Positions 8,878 through 20,576 of a stretch of DNA of 64,000 nt are shown one piece after another. The notes under the pieces were generated by a model. That model had not been told where the DNA came from. It worked only from the letters and a program-made list of their open reading frames with translations, and searched no databases. Each line of letters starts with the position of its first letter. Position 1 is the stretch's first letter. Where the stretch lies: NCBI RefSeq assembly GCF_014653695.1, contig NZ_BNAR01000001.1, positions 1,116,001-1,180,000 of the forward strand, written 5' to 3'. A program made the translations under genes and the position numbers. This stretch comes from Lentzea cavernae (GTDB lineage: Bacteria; Actinomycetota; Actinomycetes; Mycobacteriales; Pseudonocardiaceae).

Positions 8878-9315
8878 GCGCGTGAAGATCTTCTCCGAGA
8901 TCTCCCGCAGCGCCGTCACCTCCGAGTCCGTGAGCAGGTCGAACACCAGCTTGTGCACCATCTCGGCGTGCGCCGGCGCGGCCTCCTCGATCGCGGAGCG
9001 GCCCTCATCGGTCAGCACGACGAACGACCCGCGCCCGTCACTGCCGCAACTCTCCCGCCGCACCAAGCCGCGCTTCTCCATCCGTACGACGTGATGTGAG
9101 ATGCGGCTCTTCTCCCAGTGCAACGACCGTGCGAGCTCCAACACGCGCACGCGCTCATCACGCGTGTCGGTGAGCTGCACCAGCACGGCGAAGTCGGCCA
9201 TCGAGATGTCCGAATCGACCGACATCTGCCTGCTCAGATGCGCATTGAGCTCCCCCTGCATGCGGACGTAGGCACGCCACGCCTGCTGCTGCTCAGGTTC
9301 CAACCATCGTGTCAC
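8782..9315 (-). CDS. MarR family transcriptional regulator
   Basis: A 177-residue winged-helix regulator. The N-terminal part WLEPEQQQAWRAYVRMQGEL and the DNA-binding region ARSLHWEKSRISHHVVRMEK, followed by the wing DGRGSFVVLTDEGR, are typical of actinobacterial MarR proteins paired with YceI-like genes. I chose the GTG at 9315, which gives the family-typical N-terminus; an ATG at 9345 would add ten unconserved residues. After the usual end near LTTGE it runs on about 25 more residues and overlaps the convergent GlxA-type gene by 96 bases. It is divergent from the YceI gene and probably represses it and itself. Confidence 0.85.
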   Translation of the reverse strand: MTRWLEPEQQQAWRAYVRMQGELNAHLSRQMSVDSDISMADFAVLVQLTDTRDERVRVLELARSLHWEKSRISHHVVRMEKRGLVRRESCGSDGRGSFVVLTDEGRSAIEEAAPAHAEMVHKLVFDLLTDSEVTALREISEKIFTRLTTGECAAVVARSDADDAVEVVPQESGCPEA

Positions 9316-9336
9316 TGGTTCAGCATACGGGAATAG

Positions 9337-9365
9337 TTGACACATCACCCACGTTCCGGCAGGGT
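9337..9365 (+). promoter_or_regulatory. Candidate promoter of the YceI gene
   Basis: TTGACA at 9337-9342 is a consensus -35, followed 17 bases later by CAGGGT, a weak -10 of the actinobacterial TAGGGT type. The YceI start codon is 44 bases further. The site lies between the divergent MarR and YceI genes, where a MarR operator would be expected. Confidence 0.4.
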
Positions 9366-9409
9366 GGATGACACTTCAACCAAATCGAGCAACCGAAGGA
9401 CTTGACACC

Positions 9410-9967
9410 ATGACCACCGCCACCAACCTCTCCGAACTGACCGGCGACTACGTCATCGACGGCTCGCACTCCCGCATCGGCTTCGTCGCCCGCCACGCGA
9501 TGGTCACCAAGGTTCGCGGTGCGTTCAACGAGTTCGACGGCAAGATCACGGTCGACGGTGACAAGCCGGAGAACACCACCGCCGAGGTGACGATCAAGTC
9601 CGCGAGCATCGACACCCGCAACGCCCAGCGCGACGGCCACCTGACCACGAACGAGTTCCTCGACGTCGAGACCTACCCGGAGATCAAGTTCGTCTCGACC
9701 TCCGCGAAGCAGATCGACGACGACAACTTCGAGATCTCCGGTGACCTCACCATCAAGGACGTCACCAAGAACATCACGATCCCCTTCGCCTTCGAGGGCG
9801 TGGCCGTCGACCCGTTCGGCAACACCCGCGTGGGCTTCGAGGGCTCGCACACCATCAACCGCAAGGACTACGGCGTCAGCTGGAACGCGGCGCTCGAGGC
9901 CGGCGGCGTGCTGGTGAGCGAGAAGGTCGTCCTCGAGTTCGAGATCTCGGCGATCAAGCAGGCCTGA
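9410..9967 (+). CDS. YceI family lipid-binding protein
   Basis: A 185-residue YceI protein, a lipocalin-like beta barrel that binds polyisoprenoid or amphipathic ligands. The N-terminal GDYVIDGSHSRIGFVARHAM, the middle FDGKITVDG and ATVEIKSASIDT-type strand, and GDLTIKDVTKNITIPF are diagnostic. There is no signal peptide, so this is the cytosolic actinobacterial form. The ATG at 9410 has GAAGGA 9 bases upstream. It is divergently transcribed from a MarR gene that probably controls it. The isoprenoid-binding character of the family is interesting next to an isoprenoid operon, but the two loci are 5 kb apart and no link is shown. Confidence 0.9.
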   Translation: MTTATNLSELTGDYVIDGSHSRIGFVARHAMVTKVRGAFNEFDGKITVDGDKPENTTAEVTIKSASIDTRNAQRDGHLTTNEFLDVETYPEIKFVSTSAKQIDDDNFEISGDLTIKDVTKNITIPFAFEGVAVDPFGNTRVGFEGSHTINRKDYGVSWNAALEAGGVLVSEKVVLEFEISAIKQA

Positions 9968-10748
9968 CCACGGCCACCGGGCACGGGGCGTGGTAGATCA
10001 GGGCCTGCGAGGTGGATCCGAGCAGCATCCCGGCGAAGCCACCACGCCCCCGTGACCCGACGACGAGCAGTCCGGCCCGTTGCCCCAGCTCCAGCAGCAA
10101 CGGGATCGGCCGCTCCCCCACCACCTGCTCCACCGCGACGTCCGGGTACTTCTCCAGCCACCCGGACATCCGAGTTTTCAAGGAACCCTCGCCGGCGTGC
10201 GCCATCGCCGCCACCAGCGGCACCTGGGACGCCGCCGCCTCCTCGAACGCGAAGCCGATGGCCGGGTCCGACTCGGGCGAGAGGTCGACGCCCACCACCA
10301 CGGGCCCGTCGTGCTCGTTCCCCCGCACCACCACCACGGGACACTCACCGTGAATCGACAGCGCCACGGCCGTTGAGCCGACCAGCGCTCCGGTGAACCC
10401 GCCCAACCCGTGCGACCCCACCACCACCTCTCGTGCGCGTGCAGACTCCGCGAGCAACACGGGCGTGGGATGTTCCATGCGCAGGTCGTGTTCCAAGGGC
10501 ACGTGAGGCGCTTCCGCCAGTGCGACGGCGACAGCCTGAGAAAGCCACATCCGACCTTGGTCGTACATGGCCGAACGCAGGTCACGAGCCGATGAGATGA
10601 CCTCCGGATAACCGCGCGTGGGCAACGTGTACGCGTGCACCAACCGCAACGGCGCACCGTGCAGCACGCACGTCCGTGCAGCCCACGCCACCGCGGCGAG
10701 CGCGGACGAGGAGCCGTCGACGCCGACGACAACGGGAAGACCTCTCAT
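9954..10748 (-). CDS. Universal stress protein with two tandem USP domains
   Basis: A 264-residue protein with two USP folds. The first (residues 1-140) begins [20 protein letters not shown] and ends with the ATP-binding pattern [20 protein letters not shown]; the second (150-264) begins [13 protein letters not shown] and ends [20 protein letters not shown]. Both G-2x-G-9x-G(S/T) motifs are intact, so ATP binding is likely. Tandem USPs are hallmark members of DosR dormancy regulons. A -10 box TATTTT (10755-10760, minus strand) lies 6 bases before the ATG, and a DosR-box-like site is centred about 44 bases upstream. It is divergent from devR. Confidence 0.9.
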   Translation of the reverse strand: MRGLPVVVGVDGSSSALAAVAWAARTCVLHGAPLRLVHAYTLPTRGYPEVISSARDLRSAMYDQGRMWLSQAVAVALAEAPHVPLEHDLRMEHPTPVLLAESARAREVVVGSHGLGGFTGALVGSTAVALSIHGECPVVVVRGNEHDGPVVVGVDLSPESDPAIGFAFEEAAASQVPLVAAMAHAGEGSLKTRMSGWLEKYPDVAVEQVVGERPIPLLLELGQRAGLLVVGSRGRGGFAGMLLGSTSQALIYHAPCPVAVVRPA

Positions 10749-10784
10749 TATCCCAAAATAAGCCCGATCGTCGCAGTGGGCCGC

Positions 10785-10819
10785 GTGCCTTTGGTCCCCT
10801 CATGCCAGGGACTTTGGGC
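10785..10819. promoter_or_regulatory. Two DosR-box-like sites between usp and devR
   Basis: Box A (10785-10799, GTGCCTTTGGTCCCC) and box B (10808-10819, GGGACTTTGGGC) both resemble halves of the mycobacterial DosR consensus (GGGACTTNNGNCC). Their centres are about 21 bases apart, two helical turns, as is usual for cooperative DosR binding. Box A is centred about 44 bases upstream of the likely leaderless usp start; box B lies just before the TACCGT -10 of devR (10820-10825). Confidence 0.55.
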
Positions 10820-10832
10820 TACCGTGACCCCC

Positions 10833-11483
10833 ATGGCGACGCGTGTGTTCCTCGTCGACGACCACGAGATCGTCCGCCGCGGCATAGCGGACCTGCTCGG
10901 CGAGGAGTCCGATCTCGAGGTGGTCGGTGACGCGGCATCGGTCGCGGAGGCCCTGGCCAAGGCTCCGGGTGCCCAGGCCGACGTGGCGGTGCTCGACATC
11001 AGGCTGCCCGACGGCAACGGAATCGAGCTGTGCCGCGAGCTCCGCAGCCGTCTCCCGGGCCTGCAGTGCCTGATGCTCACGAGCTTCGCGGACGACGAGG
11101 CCCTGTTCGACGCGATCATGGCGGGCGCCTCCGGGTTCGTGCTCAAGCAGATCCTCGGAGCCGACCTGGTCAACGCCGTGCGCACCGTCGCGGCAGGACA
11201 GTCCCTTTTGGACGCACGCACGACTTCCGCACTGCTCAACCGGATCCGCCGCGAACGCGAGGAGGGCGACCCGCTGCGCATGCTCAGCGAGCAGGAGCGC
11301 ACGGTGCTCGACCTGATCGGCGAGGGCCTCACGAACAGGCAGATCGCCGAGCGCATGTTCCTCGCCGAGAAGACGGTCAAGAACTACGTCTCGCACCTGC
11401 TGGCGAAGCTCGGCATGCAACGCCGCACGCAGGCTGCCGTGTTCGCCTCGCAGTTCCGCAAGGACGGCGACAAGCCCCGCTAG
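10833..11483 (+). CDS. devR: NarL/DevR-type response regulator
   Basis: A 216-residue two-component regulator. The receiver (residues 3-120) has the acidic pair DD at 9-10, the phosphoacceptor D55 in [13 protein letters not shown] and the conserved lysine in GASGFVLKQ. The LuxR-type HTH (150-210) reads [20 protein letters not shown]. The length, the receiver sequence and the haem-kinase gene next door make it a DevR/DosR orthologue-like protein. A TACCGT box ends 7 bases before the ATG, suggesting a leaderless message. It converges on devS, 7 bases between stops, unlike the devR-devS operon of Mycobacterium. Confidence 0.88.
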   Translation: MATRVFLVDDHEIVRRGIADLLGEESDLEVVGDAASVAEALAKAPGAQADVAVLDIRLPDGNGIELCRELRSRLPGLQCLMLTSFADDEALFDAIMAGASGFVLKQILGADLVNAVRTVAAGQSLLDARTTSALLNRIRREREEGDPLRMLSEQERTVLDLIGEGLTNRQIAERMFLAEKTVKNYVSHLLAKLGMQRRTQAAVFASQFRKDGDKPR

Positions 11484-11490
11484 GCCTCCG

Positions 11491-13872
<2,382 letters not shown>

Positions 13873-13876
<4 letters not shown>

Positions 13877-15030
13877 CGCACCACCACCGCCTTCCACAGC
13901 AGCCGTGCCAGTTCCGGGTGGCAGATGTCGTTGTGCGCGCCCGCCATCCCGTCGATGCGGCGGATCACCGACGTGCAGTCGACGTTGTGCACCTGCCCGC
14001 GCGACAGCTCACCGGGCGAGCCGATCTGGTGGCCGTGCGCGTAGGTGCCCTGCACGCCGTGGGAACCGAGGCCGCCGTACTTCGGGTACTCGTCCAGGTC
14101 GACCTGACGGCCCGACCGCGCGGCCAGCGGGTAGAACCTGCCTATGGCGTAGTCGTTCGACGACGTGGTGACGATGATCGGGCCCGGCACGCGCCCGAGC
14201 ACGCCGCGGAAGTAGCCGGAGCCGGGTTCGCCGGGCAGCCGTTCCGCGAACGACCACAGCGACATCGCGCCCTGCACCAGGGTCAGGGTCGCGGCGGGCA
14301 CCACGTTCGCCATGGCGGTCGCGGTGATGCAGCCGAAGCTGTGGCCCATCAGGTGGATGCGCGCGTTCGGCGCGGCCTGGGCCACCTCGCGGGCGATCCG
14401 CGCGGCACCGCTCTCGCCGAACACCTTGGCGCGCCGTTTCATCTTCCAGAACGTGAGGATCCGCAACGGCGACAGGATCCCGCCCAGCGCCGGGTCCTCC
14501 AGGCACGCCCGGTAGAGCTGCTCGGGGTCGAACGCCATCCCGTCCTCGCCCGGCAGGTCCGGGACCGAGCCCTCCAGGTAGTCGTAGGCCTGCTTGACCG
14601 CGGCCGACATCCGGCACGGGTGCTGCCGCGCGGCCTCGACGATCGTGCGCACGGCGGCCGTGCGCCCGGCACCTCCGCCGAGGCGCTGGGCCTGGGCCTT
14701 GATGAACTCGTCGGACCGCACGTCCTCGTCGCCCCAGGCCTTCGACGGCCAGTGCAGGCCGACGAGCAGGGCCTTGAAACCGCCCGGAAGCGCATGTGCC
14801 GCTTCACGTTCGGCGCGGCAGTCGGCCATCGTCGCGACCCACCGCCCGTACTGCTCGCGGGCGGCCGGCACGTCGCCGTTCCACCCGTGGATGAAGAAGA
14901 AGACATCGGTGACACCGCGGCGGGCGTCGTACAGGACGTCCGCGCTCTCGCGCCCCCGCTCGTTTCCGGTCTCGTCGAAGCAGACGAGGTGATAGCCGAT
15001 GTCGTGCCCTGGCACGGATTCTCGGGACAT
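13873..15030 (-). CDS. Alpha/beta-fold serine hydrolase
   Basis: A 385-residue cytosolic protein with an oxyanion-hole strand TDVFFFIHGWNGDVPAA near residue 45 and the nucleophile elbow HLMGHSFGCITA near residue 225. A late SNDYAIGRFYP segment probably holds the acid and an AYAHGHQIG/NDICHP segment the histidine. No signal peptide or membrane segment is seen. It is a lipase/esterase-like hydrolase of unknown substrate. The stop overlaps the end of the Acg-like gene by 4 bases, convergently. The ATG at 15030 has GGTGG about 10 bases upstream. Confidence 0.8.
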
Positions 15031-15113
15031 CGTGGATCACCACCACACACAGAACGCGCCCAACTGTTGTCCGTTCAATCGGAACCGGAGCGGCTCATGT
15101 TTACCCCTGCCGA

Positions 15114-15677
15114 TCAGGAAAACCCGTTCGGACCAGGGGATTCACCCCGGTTGCGCCGGTAGTGGCGGGCGGCGCGGACCCGGTTGCCGCACGACGGCGA
15201 GCACCATTCACGGCGCGGGTGGTCCTTCACGAAGTACAGCACGCAGCCGGGCGCGTGACAGGCGCGCAACAGGACCGCGTCCTCACCGGTGAACAGCTCC
15301 ACGGCCTCGGCGGCGATCGCGGCGCGTTCACGATCGGCGAGCGAGCCCTCGCTCTCGTTGTGCCGCAGCAGTTCCCCGTCCCGCACGGCCAGCTGCGGCC
15401 ACCGCCGCGCACTGCGCGCCGCACGGTTGACCTCGGCCACGGCCCGTTCCAGGTCGCGGTCCCGCGCGACCGGACGCGTGTCCTCGGTGAGCACGCCCGC
15501 GAGGTCCCGCAGCGCCTGCCGCAACGCGACGAACGCCGCGAGGTCGGCCTGATCCGCCGGCACGCCCAGGAAGTCGCGAAGCCCACCCACAGTCGTCAGG
15601 TCGTCGTGGAGCCGCGACCGGTTGGCCCAGATGGTGTTCATCAGCAGGACCGGCCGGGGTTCGTCGGGCGTCAGCAC
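15114..15677 (-). CDS. CGNR zinc-finger (ABATE domain) regulator
   Basis: A protein of about 187 residues. The N-terminal ABATE-type stress-response domain begins LLMNTIWANRSRLHDDL. The C-terminal CGNR zinc finger reads LLRACHAPGCVLYF, then RREWCSPSCGNRVRAARHY, with all four zinc cysteines and the CGNR box. Such proteins are putative DNA-binding transcription regulators. The GTG at 15677 is preferred because the inverted repeat then lies wholly upstream and a TACCGT -10 sits 5 bases before it; a GTG at 15692 would add five residues. It is divergent from the DUF1348 gene and probably controls it. Confidence 0.85.
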   Translation of the reverse strand: MLTPDEPRPVLLMNTIWANRSRLHDDLTTVGGLRDFLGVPADQADLAAFVALRQALRDLAGVLTEDTRPVARDRDLERAVAEVNRAARSARRWPQLAVRDGELLRHNESEGSLADRERAAIAAEAVELFTGEDAVLLRACHAPGCVLYFVKDHPRREWCSPSCGNRVRAARHYRRNRGESPGPNGFS

Positions 15678-15748
15678 GTCTAACGGTAACACAGGCTTGC
15701 ATCCGTTAGACTCTCGTTCTAACGTTTGCAGCGTCGTCCAACCGTTGG
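15678..15748. promoter_or_regulatory. Divergent operator region between CGNR and DUF1348 genes
   Basis: GTCTAACGG (15678-15686) and CCGTTAGAC (15703-15711) form a perfect 9-bp inverted repeat with 16 bases between. A second palindrome, CCAACCGTTGG, lies at 15738-15748, and a further TCTAACG half-site at about 15718-15724. The first repeat overlaps the likely -10 of the CGNR gene, which fits autoregulation. Confidence 0.55.
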
Positions 15749-15758
15749 AAGGATCGCC

Positions 15759-16193
15759 GTGAAGCTCGTGCCCCCGTTCGACGCCGAGACCGCCCGGCTC
15801 AAGGTGCAGGCGGCCCAGGACGCCTGGAACACCAGGGAACCGGTGCGCGTCGCCGGTGCGTACACACCGGATTCGTTGTGGCGCAACAGGTCCGAGTTCG
15901 TCACCGGCACCGACGAGATCGTCGCGTTCCTGACGAAGAAGTGGGAGCGCGAGCACGAGTACGTGCTCCGCAAGTCGCTGTGGGCGTTCGGGGACGACCG
16001 CATCGCCGTCCGCTTCCAGTACGAGTGGCACGACGACGAGGGCCAGTGGTGGCGCAGCTACGGCAACGAGAACTGGGAGTTCGCCGAGTCCGGCCTGATG
16101 CGCAGGCGTGAGGCGAGCATCAACGACGTGAAGATCACCGAGTCGGAGCGCCGCATCGACCCGAACTCCACCTACGAGATCCCGGCGGTGTGA
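15759..16193 (+). CDS. DUF1348 / NTF2-like family protein
   Basis: A 144-residue cone-shaped SnoaL/NTF2-like fold of the DUF1348 type. Family features are [20 protein letters not shown], then [14 protein letters not shown], the strand [20 protein letters not shown] and YGNENWEF. No enzymatic residues can be named. The GTG at 15759 has GGAAGGA 5 bases upstream and is preferred to earlier codons. It lies downstream of an operator shared with the CGNR regulator and is coupled by a 4-base overlap to the MOSC gene, so the two are a small operon. Confidence 0.85.
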   Translation: MKLVPPFDAETARLKVQAAQDAWNTREPVRVAGAYTPDSLWRNRSEFVTGTDEIVAFLTKKWEREHEYVLRKSLWAFGDDRIAVRFQYEWHDDEGQWWRSYGNENWEFAESGLMRRREASINDVKITESERRIDPNSTYEIPAV

Positions 16194-16879
16194 CGAACGT
16201 GCACGTCAAGGCGTTGTGGCGGTACCCGGTCAAGTCACTGGGCGGCGAGGAGCTCCAGCAGGCCGCGTTCACCCCGGACGGTGTCGAGGGCGACCGGCTG
16301 GTGCACGTGCAGGGCCCGCGGGGCGTGCTGACCGGCCGCACCCGCTACCGCCTGCTCACCATTCCGGCTTCCACCGGTCCCGACGGCCCGTTGGTCGACG
16401 GACACCCGTGGGACAGTTGGCAGGCGCACGAGAAGGTGCTCCCGTTCGGCGGCAGGCTGACCCGCTACACCGGCCCCGAGCGGTTCGACGTGCTCAACGT
16501 CCTGGTGGCAACGGACGGCCAGGTCGAGGCGGCGGGCGTCGACGTGCGGCGGCTGCGGCCCAACATCCTCATCGGCGGCGTCGAGGCCGGCGAGGAGGAC
16601 GGCTGGCCGGGGCACGCGCTGGTGGTCGGCGACGTGGTCATCGGGATGTACCAGAAGCGCGCCCGGTGCGTGGTCACGACGATCGACCCGGACACCGGCG
16701 CGCAGGACCTGGACGTGCACCGCCGGATCCGGCACGAGTTCGGCGGCGTGCTGTGCCTGGACAGCTGGGTGGTGCGGCCCGGTGTCGTGAACGTCGGCGA
16801 CAGCGTCGAGCTGGTGCCGACCGACGAACTGCCCGACCACGTCGGTGGGTGGATCGTCGGCCGGCCCTACGCGGTCTGA
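16190..16879 (+). CDS. MOSC domain protein
   Basis: A 229-residue protein with an N-terminal MOSC beta-barrel domain ([32 protein letters not shown]) and the C-terminal MOSC domain containing the usual lone cysteine ([12 protein letters not shown]). MOSC proteins bind molybdenum cofactor or deliver sulfur; eukaryotic and bacterial relatives reduce N-hydroxylated compounds. The GTG start overlaps the DUF1348 stop (GTGA), so translation is coupled. The pairing of a MOSC and an NTF2-like protein under a CGNR regulator hints at detoxification, but nothing in the sequence proves this. Confidence 0.88.
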   Translation: MTNVHVKALWRYPVKSLGGEELQQAAFTPDGVEGDRLVHVQGPRGVLTGRTRYRLLTIPASTGPDGPLVDGHPWDSWQAHEKVLPFGGRLTRYTGPERFDVLNVLVATDGQVEAAGVDVRRLRPNILIGGVEAGEEDGWPGHALVVGDVVIGMYQKRARCVVTTIDPDTGAQDLDVHRRIRHEFGGVLCLDSWVVRPGVVNVGDSVELVPTDELPDHVGGWIVGRPYAV

Positions 16880-19800
16880 CTAGATGTTGCGGCGGTACTG
16901 CCCGCCCACCTCGAAGAACGCCTCGGTGATCTGGCCGAGCGTGCAGACGCGGGCCGCGTCCATCAGCACGGCGAACACGTTCTCGTTCGTCTGCGCCACC
17001 TCACGCAATCGCGCGAGCGCCTTCTGGGCCTCGTCGCGGTGCGCGGCCTGGTAGGCGCGGGTGCGGTCGACCTGCGACTCCTTCTCCTCCTCGGTGGCGC
17101 GGGCGAGCTCGATCTTCACGACCTCGCGCGTGCCGTCCTCGGGCAGGAAGGTGTTCACGCCGACCAGCGGCAGCGAGCCGTCGTGCTTGCGCTGTTCGTA
17201 GAGCATCGACTCGTCCTGGATGCGGCCGCGCTGGTAGCCGGTCTCCATGGCGCCGAGCACGCCGCCGCGTTCGGAGATGCGGTCGAACTCCATCAGCACG
17301 GCCTCTTCGACGAGGTCGGTCAGCTCGTCGATGACGAACGAACCCTGCAACGGGTTCTCGTTCGCCGAGAGGCCCCACTCCTTGTTGATGATCATCTGGA
17401 TGGCCATCGCGCGGCGGACGGACGACTCCGTGGGAGTGGTGATCGCCTCGTCGTAGGCGTTGGTGTGCAAGGAGTTGCAGTTGTCGTACAGCGCGCAGAG
17501 CGCCTGCAGCGTCGTGCGGATGTCGTTGAAGTCCATCTCCTGCGCGTGCAGCGAACGGCCTGACGTCTGCACGTGGTACTTGAACTTCTGCGAACGCTCC
17601 GAGGCGCCGTAGCGGTCGCGCATGGCCACGGCCCAGATCCGGCGTGCCACGCGGCCGATGACGCTGTACTCGGCGTCCATGCCGTTGGAGAAGAAGAAGC
17701 TCAGGTTCGGCGCGAAGTCGTCGATGTTCATGCCGCGCGCCAGGTACGACTCGACGTAGGTGAAGCCGTTGGCCAACGTGAAGGCGAGCTGGCTGATGGG
17801 GTTCGCCCCGGCCTCGGCGATGTGGTAGCCCGAGATCGACACCGAGTAGAAGTTCCGCACCTGCTGCCCGATGAACCACTCCTGGATGTCCGCCATCATG
17901 CGCAGCGAGAACTCCGTGGAGAAGATGCAGGTGTTCTGGCCCTGGTCCTCCTTGAGGATGTCGGCCTGCACGGTGCCGCGAACGTTGGCCAGCGCGAACG
18001 CCCGCAGCTTCGCGTGCTCCTCGGCGGAGGGCTCGCGGCCCTCGTCGGCCGTGAACTTCGCGACCTGCTGGTCGATCACGGTGTTGAGGAAGTACGCGAG
18101 GATCGTCGGCGCCGGGCCGTTGATCGTCATCGACACGGACGTCGTCGGCGCCACGAGGTCGAAGCCGTCGTAGAGCGCCTTCATGTCGTCGAGCGACGCG
18201 ATGGAGACGCCGGAAGTTCCGATCTTGCCGTAAACGTCCGGAGGGGTGTCGGGGTCGCGGCCGTAGAGCGTCACCGAGTCGAACGCCGTCGACAGGCGCG
18301 TGGCCGGGTTGCCCTTCGACAGGTACTTGAAGCGGCGGTTGGTGCGGAACGCGTCGCCCTCGCCCGCGAACATGCGGGCCGGGTCCTCGCCCTCGCGCTT
18401 GAACGGGAAGACGCCCGCGGTGTAGGGGAAGAAGCCCGGCAGGTTCTCCTTGCGCAGGAACCGCAGCAGCGAGCCCTCGTCGTCGTAGCGCGGCAGGCTG
18501 ACGCGGCGGACCTTGTTGCCGGACAACGTCTCCCGCGTCAACGACGTGTGGATCTCCTTGTCCCGCACCTTGAAGACGAGCTCGTCGCCGGAGTACTGCT
18601 CGACGGTCGCGGGCCAGGCCTGGAGCAGGTCCGCCGTGTCGCGGTCGAGCTTGCGCTCGGCGTCGGAGACCAGCTCGGCGATGTCGGTAACGCCCTTGCC
18701 CGCGGCCTCCAACGCCTTCTGCGCGCCGGCGAGCTGCGTGTGCGTGCGGAGGGCGGCGACCTGCTCGTCGGTCCTGCGGTGGTAGCCGCGCACGGTGTCC
18801 GAGATGTCGGACAGGTAGCGGGCACGGGCGGCGGGCACGACCGTGGACGCGGAGGTCGACGTCTTGCCGGTGACGGCGGCCAGCGCGCCCTCCTCCACCG
18901 CCAGACCGTGGCCGACCAGGCCGTCGCGCAGGAACTGGTACAGCGCCGTCACACCGTCGTCGTTGAACGTCGCGGCGGACGTGCCGTAGACCGGCATGTC
19001 CTCCCACTTCACGCCGAACGCCTCGCGGTTGCGCACCATCTGCCGTGCGACGTCGCGGCGCGCGTCCTCGGCACCGCGGCGCTCGAACTTGTTGATGGCC
19101 ACGGCGTCCGCGTAGTCGAGCATGTCGATCTTCTCGAGCTGGGACGCGGCACCGAACTCCGGCGTCATCACGTACAGCGAGAAGTCGACGAACGGCACGA
19201 TGGCCGCGTCACCCTGACCGATACCGGGCGTTTCGACGATGACCAGGTCCGCACCGGACGCCTTGCACGCCACGATCGCCTGCTCCAGGCCGTCCGGGAT
19301 CTCACTGCCCGCACGGCGCGTGGCCAGCGAACGGAAGAACACTCGGTCGCCGTCGAGGCAGTTCATCCGGATGCGGTCGCCGAGGAGCGCGCCACCACCG
19401 CGGCGGCGCGTCGGGTCGACGGCGAGCACGGCGATGCGGAGCTTGTCCTGCTGGTCGAGCCGGAAGCGGCGCACCAGCTCGTCGGTGAGCGACGACTTGC
19501 CCGAACCACCGGTGCCGGTGATGCCGAGCACGGGCACCTTGCGGGTGCTCTCCAGCGCTTCGGCGGTGCCGGCCTCGATGTGCGTGATCGCGCGCGCCAG
19601 GGCCTCGTCCGCACCCGTGAGCAGCGCGTCCTGGCTGAACGGCTCGGTGAGCGGGTGGTCGCACTCCTCGATCATCAGGTTGATCATGCGGGCGAGGCCG
19701 AGCGTCTGCCCGTCCTGCGGCGAGAAGATCCGCGCGACTCCGCGCGAGTGCAGCAGCTCGATCTCCTCGGGGACGATGACGCCACCACCGCCGCCGTAGA

Positions 19801-20098
19801 CCCGGATGTGCCCGGCGCCGCGTTCGTTCAGCAGCTCGACCAGGTAGGAGAAGTACTCGACGTGCCCGCCCTGGTACGCGCTGATGGCGATGCCCTGGGC
19901 GTCCTCCTGGATCGCCGCGTCGACGACCTCCGACACCGACCGGTTGTGACCGAGGTGGATGACCTCCGCACCCTGCGACTGCAGGATGCGCCGCATGATG
20001 TTGATGGCCGCGTCGTGGCCGTCGAAGAGGCTGGACGCGGTCACGAAGCGCACCGGGTTCACCGGCTTGTGCAACGCGGGCGCTGGGGACGTCGTCAT
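16880..20098 (-). CDS. icmF: Fused isobutyryl-CoA mutase (IcmF)
   Basis: A 1072-residue adenosylcobalamin enzyme interconverting isobutyryl-CoA and n-butyryl-CoA (related acyl-CoAs also possible). Domains in order: B12-binding (about 15-150, FDGHDAAINIMRR), MeaI-type G-protein chaperone (about 170-420, Walker A GTGGSGKSS), linker, and the acyl-CoA-binding TIM barrel (about 520-1072) ending in a TLGQITEAFFEVGGQYRRNI tail. The domain order is that of IcmF, in which the GTPase protects and reloads the cofactor. The ATG at 20098 has AGGAAG about 13 bases upstream. The gene stands alone. Its product may feed branched starter units or valine catabolism. Confidence 0.95.
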   Translation of the reverse strand: MTTSPAPALHKPVNPVRFVTASSLFDGHDAAINIMRRILQSQGAEVIHLGHNRSVSEVVDAAIQEDAQGIAISAYQGGHVEYFSYLVELLNERGAGHIRVYGGGGGVIVPEEIELLHSRGVARIFSPQDGQTLGLARMINLMIEECDHPLTEPFSQDALLTGADEALARAITHIEAGTAEALESTRKVPVLGITGTGGSGKSSLTDELVRRFRLDQQDKLRIAVLAVDPTRRRGGGALLGDRIRMNCLDGDRVFFRSLATRRAGSEIPDGLEQAIVACKASGADLVIVETPGIGQGDAAIVPFVDFSLYVMTPEFGAASQLEKIDMLDYADAVAINKFERRGAEDARRDVARQMVRNREAFGVKWEDMPVYGTSAATFNDDGVTALYQFLRDGLVGHGLAVEEGALAAVTGKTSTSASTVVPAARARYLSDISDTVRGYHRRTDEQVAALRTHTQLAGAQKALEAAGKGVTDIAELVSDAERKLDRDTADLLQAWPATVEQYSGDELVFKVRDKEIHTSLTRETLSGNKVRRVSLPRYDDEGSLLRFLRKENLPGFFPYTAGVFPFKREGEDPARMFAGEGDAFRTNRRFKYLSKGNPATRLSTAFDSVTLYGRDPDTPPDVYGKIGTSGVSIASLDDMKALYDGFDLVAPTTSVSMTINGPAPTILAYFLNTVIDQQVAKFTADEGREPSAEEHAKLRAFALANVRGTVQADILKEDQGQNTCIFSTEFSLRMMADIQEWFIGQQVRNFYSVSISGYHIAEAGANPISQLAFTLANGFTYVESYLARGMNIDDFAPNLSFFFSNGMDAEYSVIGRVARRIWAVAMRDRYGASERSQKFKYHVQTSGRSLHAQEMDFNDIRTTLQALCALYDNCNSLHTNAYDEAITTPTESSVRRAMAIQMIINKEWGLSANENPLQGSFVIDELTDLVEEAVLMEFDRISERGGVLGAMETGYQRGRIQDESMLYEQRKHDGSLPLVGVNTFLPEDGTREVVKIELARATEEEKESQVDRTRAYQAAHRDEAQKALARLREVAQTNENVFAVLMDAARVCTLGQITEAFFEVGGQYRRNI

Positions 20099-20234
20099 GA
20101 GATTAGTTTGACTTCCTACTATTGGACGTGCAACTGAGGGTGGTCCAGGTCTCTGGATCGAGCAGGAAGAACACATCTTCACGCCGCTCGCGCAGGTGCG
20201 CTCGCGGAGCACTTCGCCCCGGTAGCGTGCCCGC

Positions 20235-20576
20235 ATGGCCGACGTGGACGACTACTTCGAGAGCCTCGACGCCCCGGCGCGGGCCGCGTTCGAACGGATC
20301 CGCGCGCTGGCCGAGGAGTGGGCACCGGATGCCGAGCAGGGCACGAGCTACGGCATGGCCGCACTGCGCCTGAAGGGCAAGCCCCTGCTGGGGTTCAAGG
20401 CGGCGAAGGACCACCTGGCCGTGTTCCCGTTCAGCCCGGCCGCCGTCGACGTCGTGCGCGACCGGCTGGCGGGCTTCTCCCTCTCCAAGGGCACCATCCG
20501 GTTCACACCGGACCGGCCGCTGCCCGACGACGTGGTCCGCGACCTGGTCCGGCAGCGGATGGGCGAGATCGGCTAA
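20235..20576 (+). CDS. DUF1801 protein
   Basis: A 113-residue protein of the DUF1801 fold (related to iron-chaperone YdhG/frataxin-like proteins). It shows DVDDYFESLDAPARAAFERI, then AEQGTSYGMAALRLKGKPLL, AVFPFSP and the closing SLSKGTIRFTPDRPLP. A TAGCGT box ends 6 bases before the ATG, so the mRNA is probably leaderless. Molecular function is not established for this family. The stop overlaps the end of the convergent LuxR-type gene by 4 bases. Confidence 0.85.
   Translation: MADVDDYFESLDAPARAAFERIRALAEEWAPDAEQGTSYGMAALRLKGKPLLGFKAAKDHLAVFPFSPAAVDVVRDRLAGFSLSKGTIRFTPDRPLPDDVVRDLVRQRMGEIG

Noticed and set aside
9316..9348. Earlier MarR start codons at 9345/9348
   Set aside because: They add ten unconserved residues reaching into the YceI promoter; GTG 9315 matches the family start.
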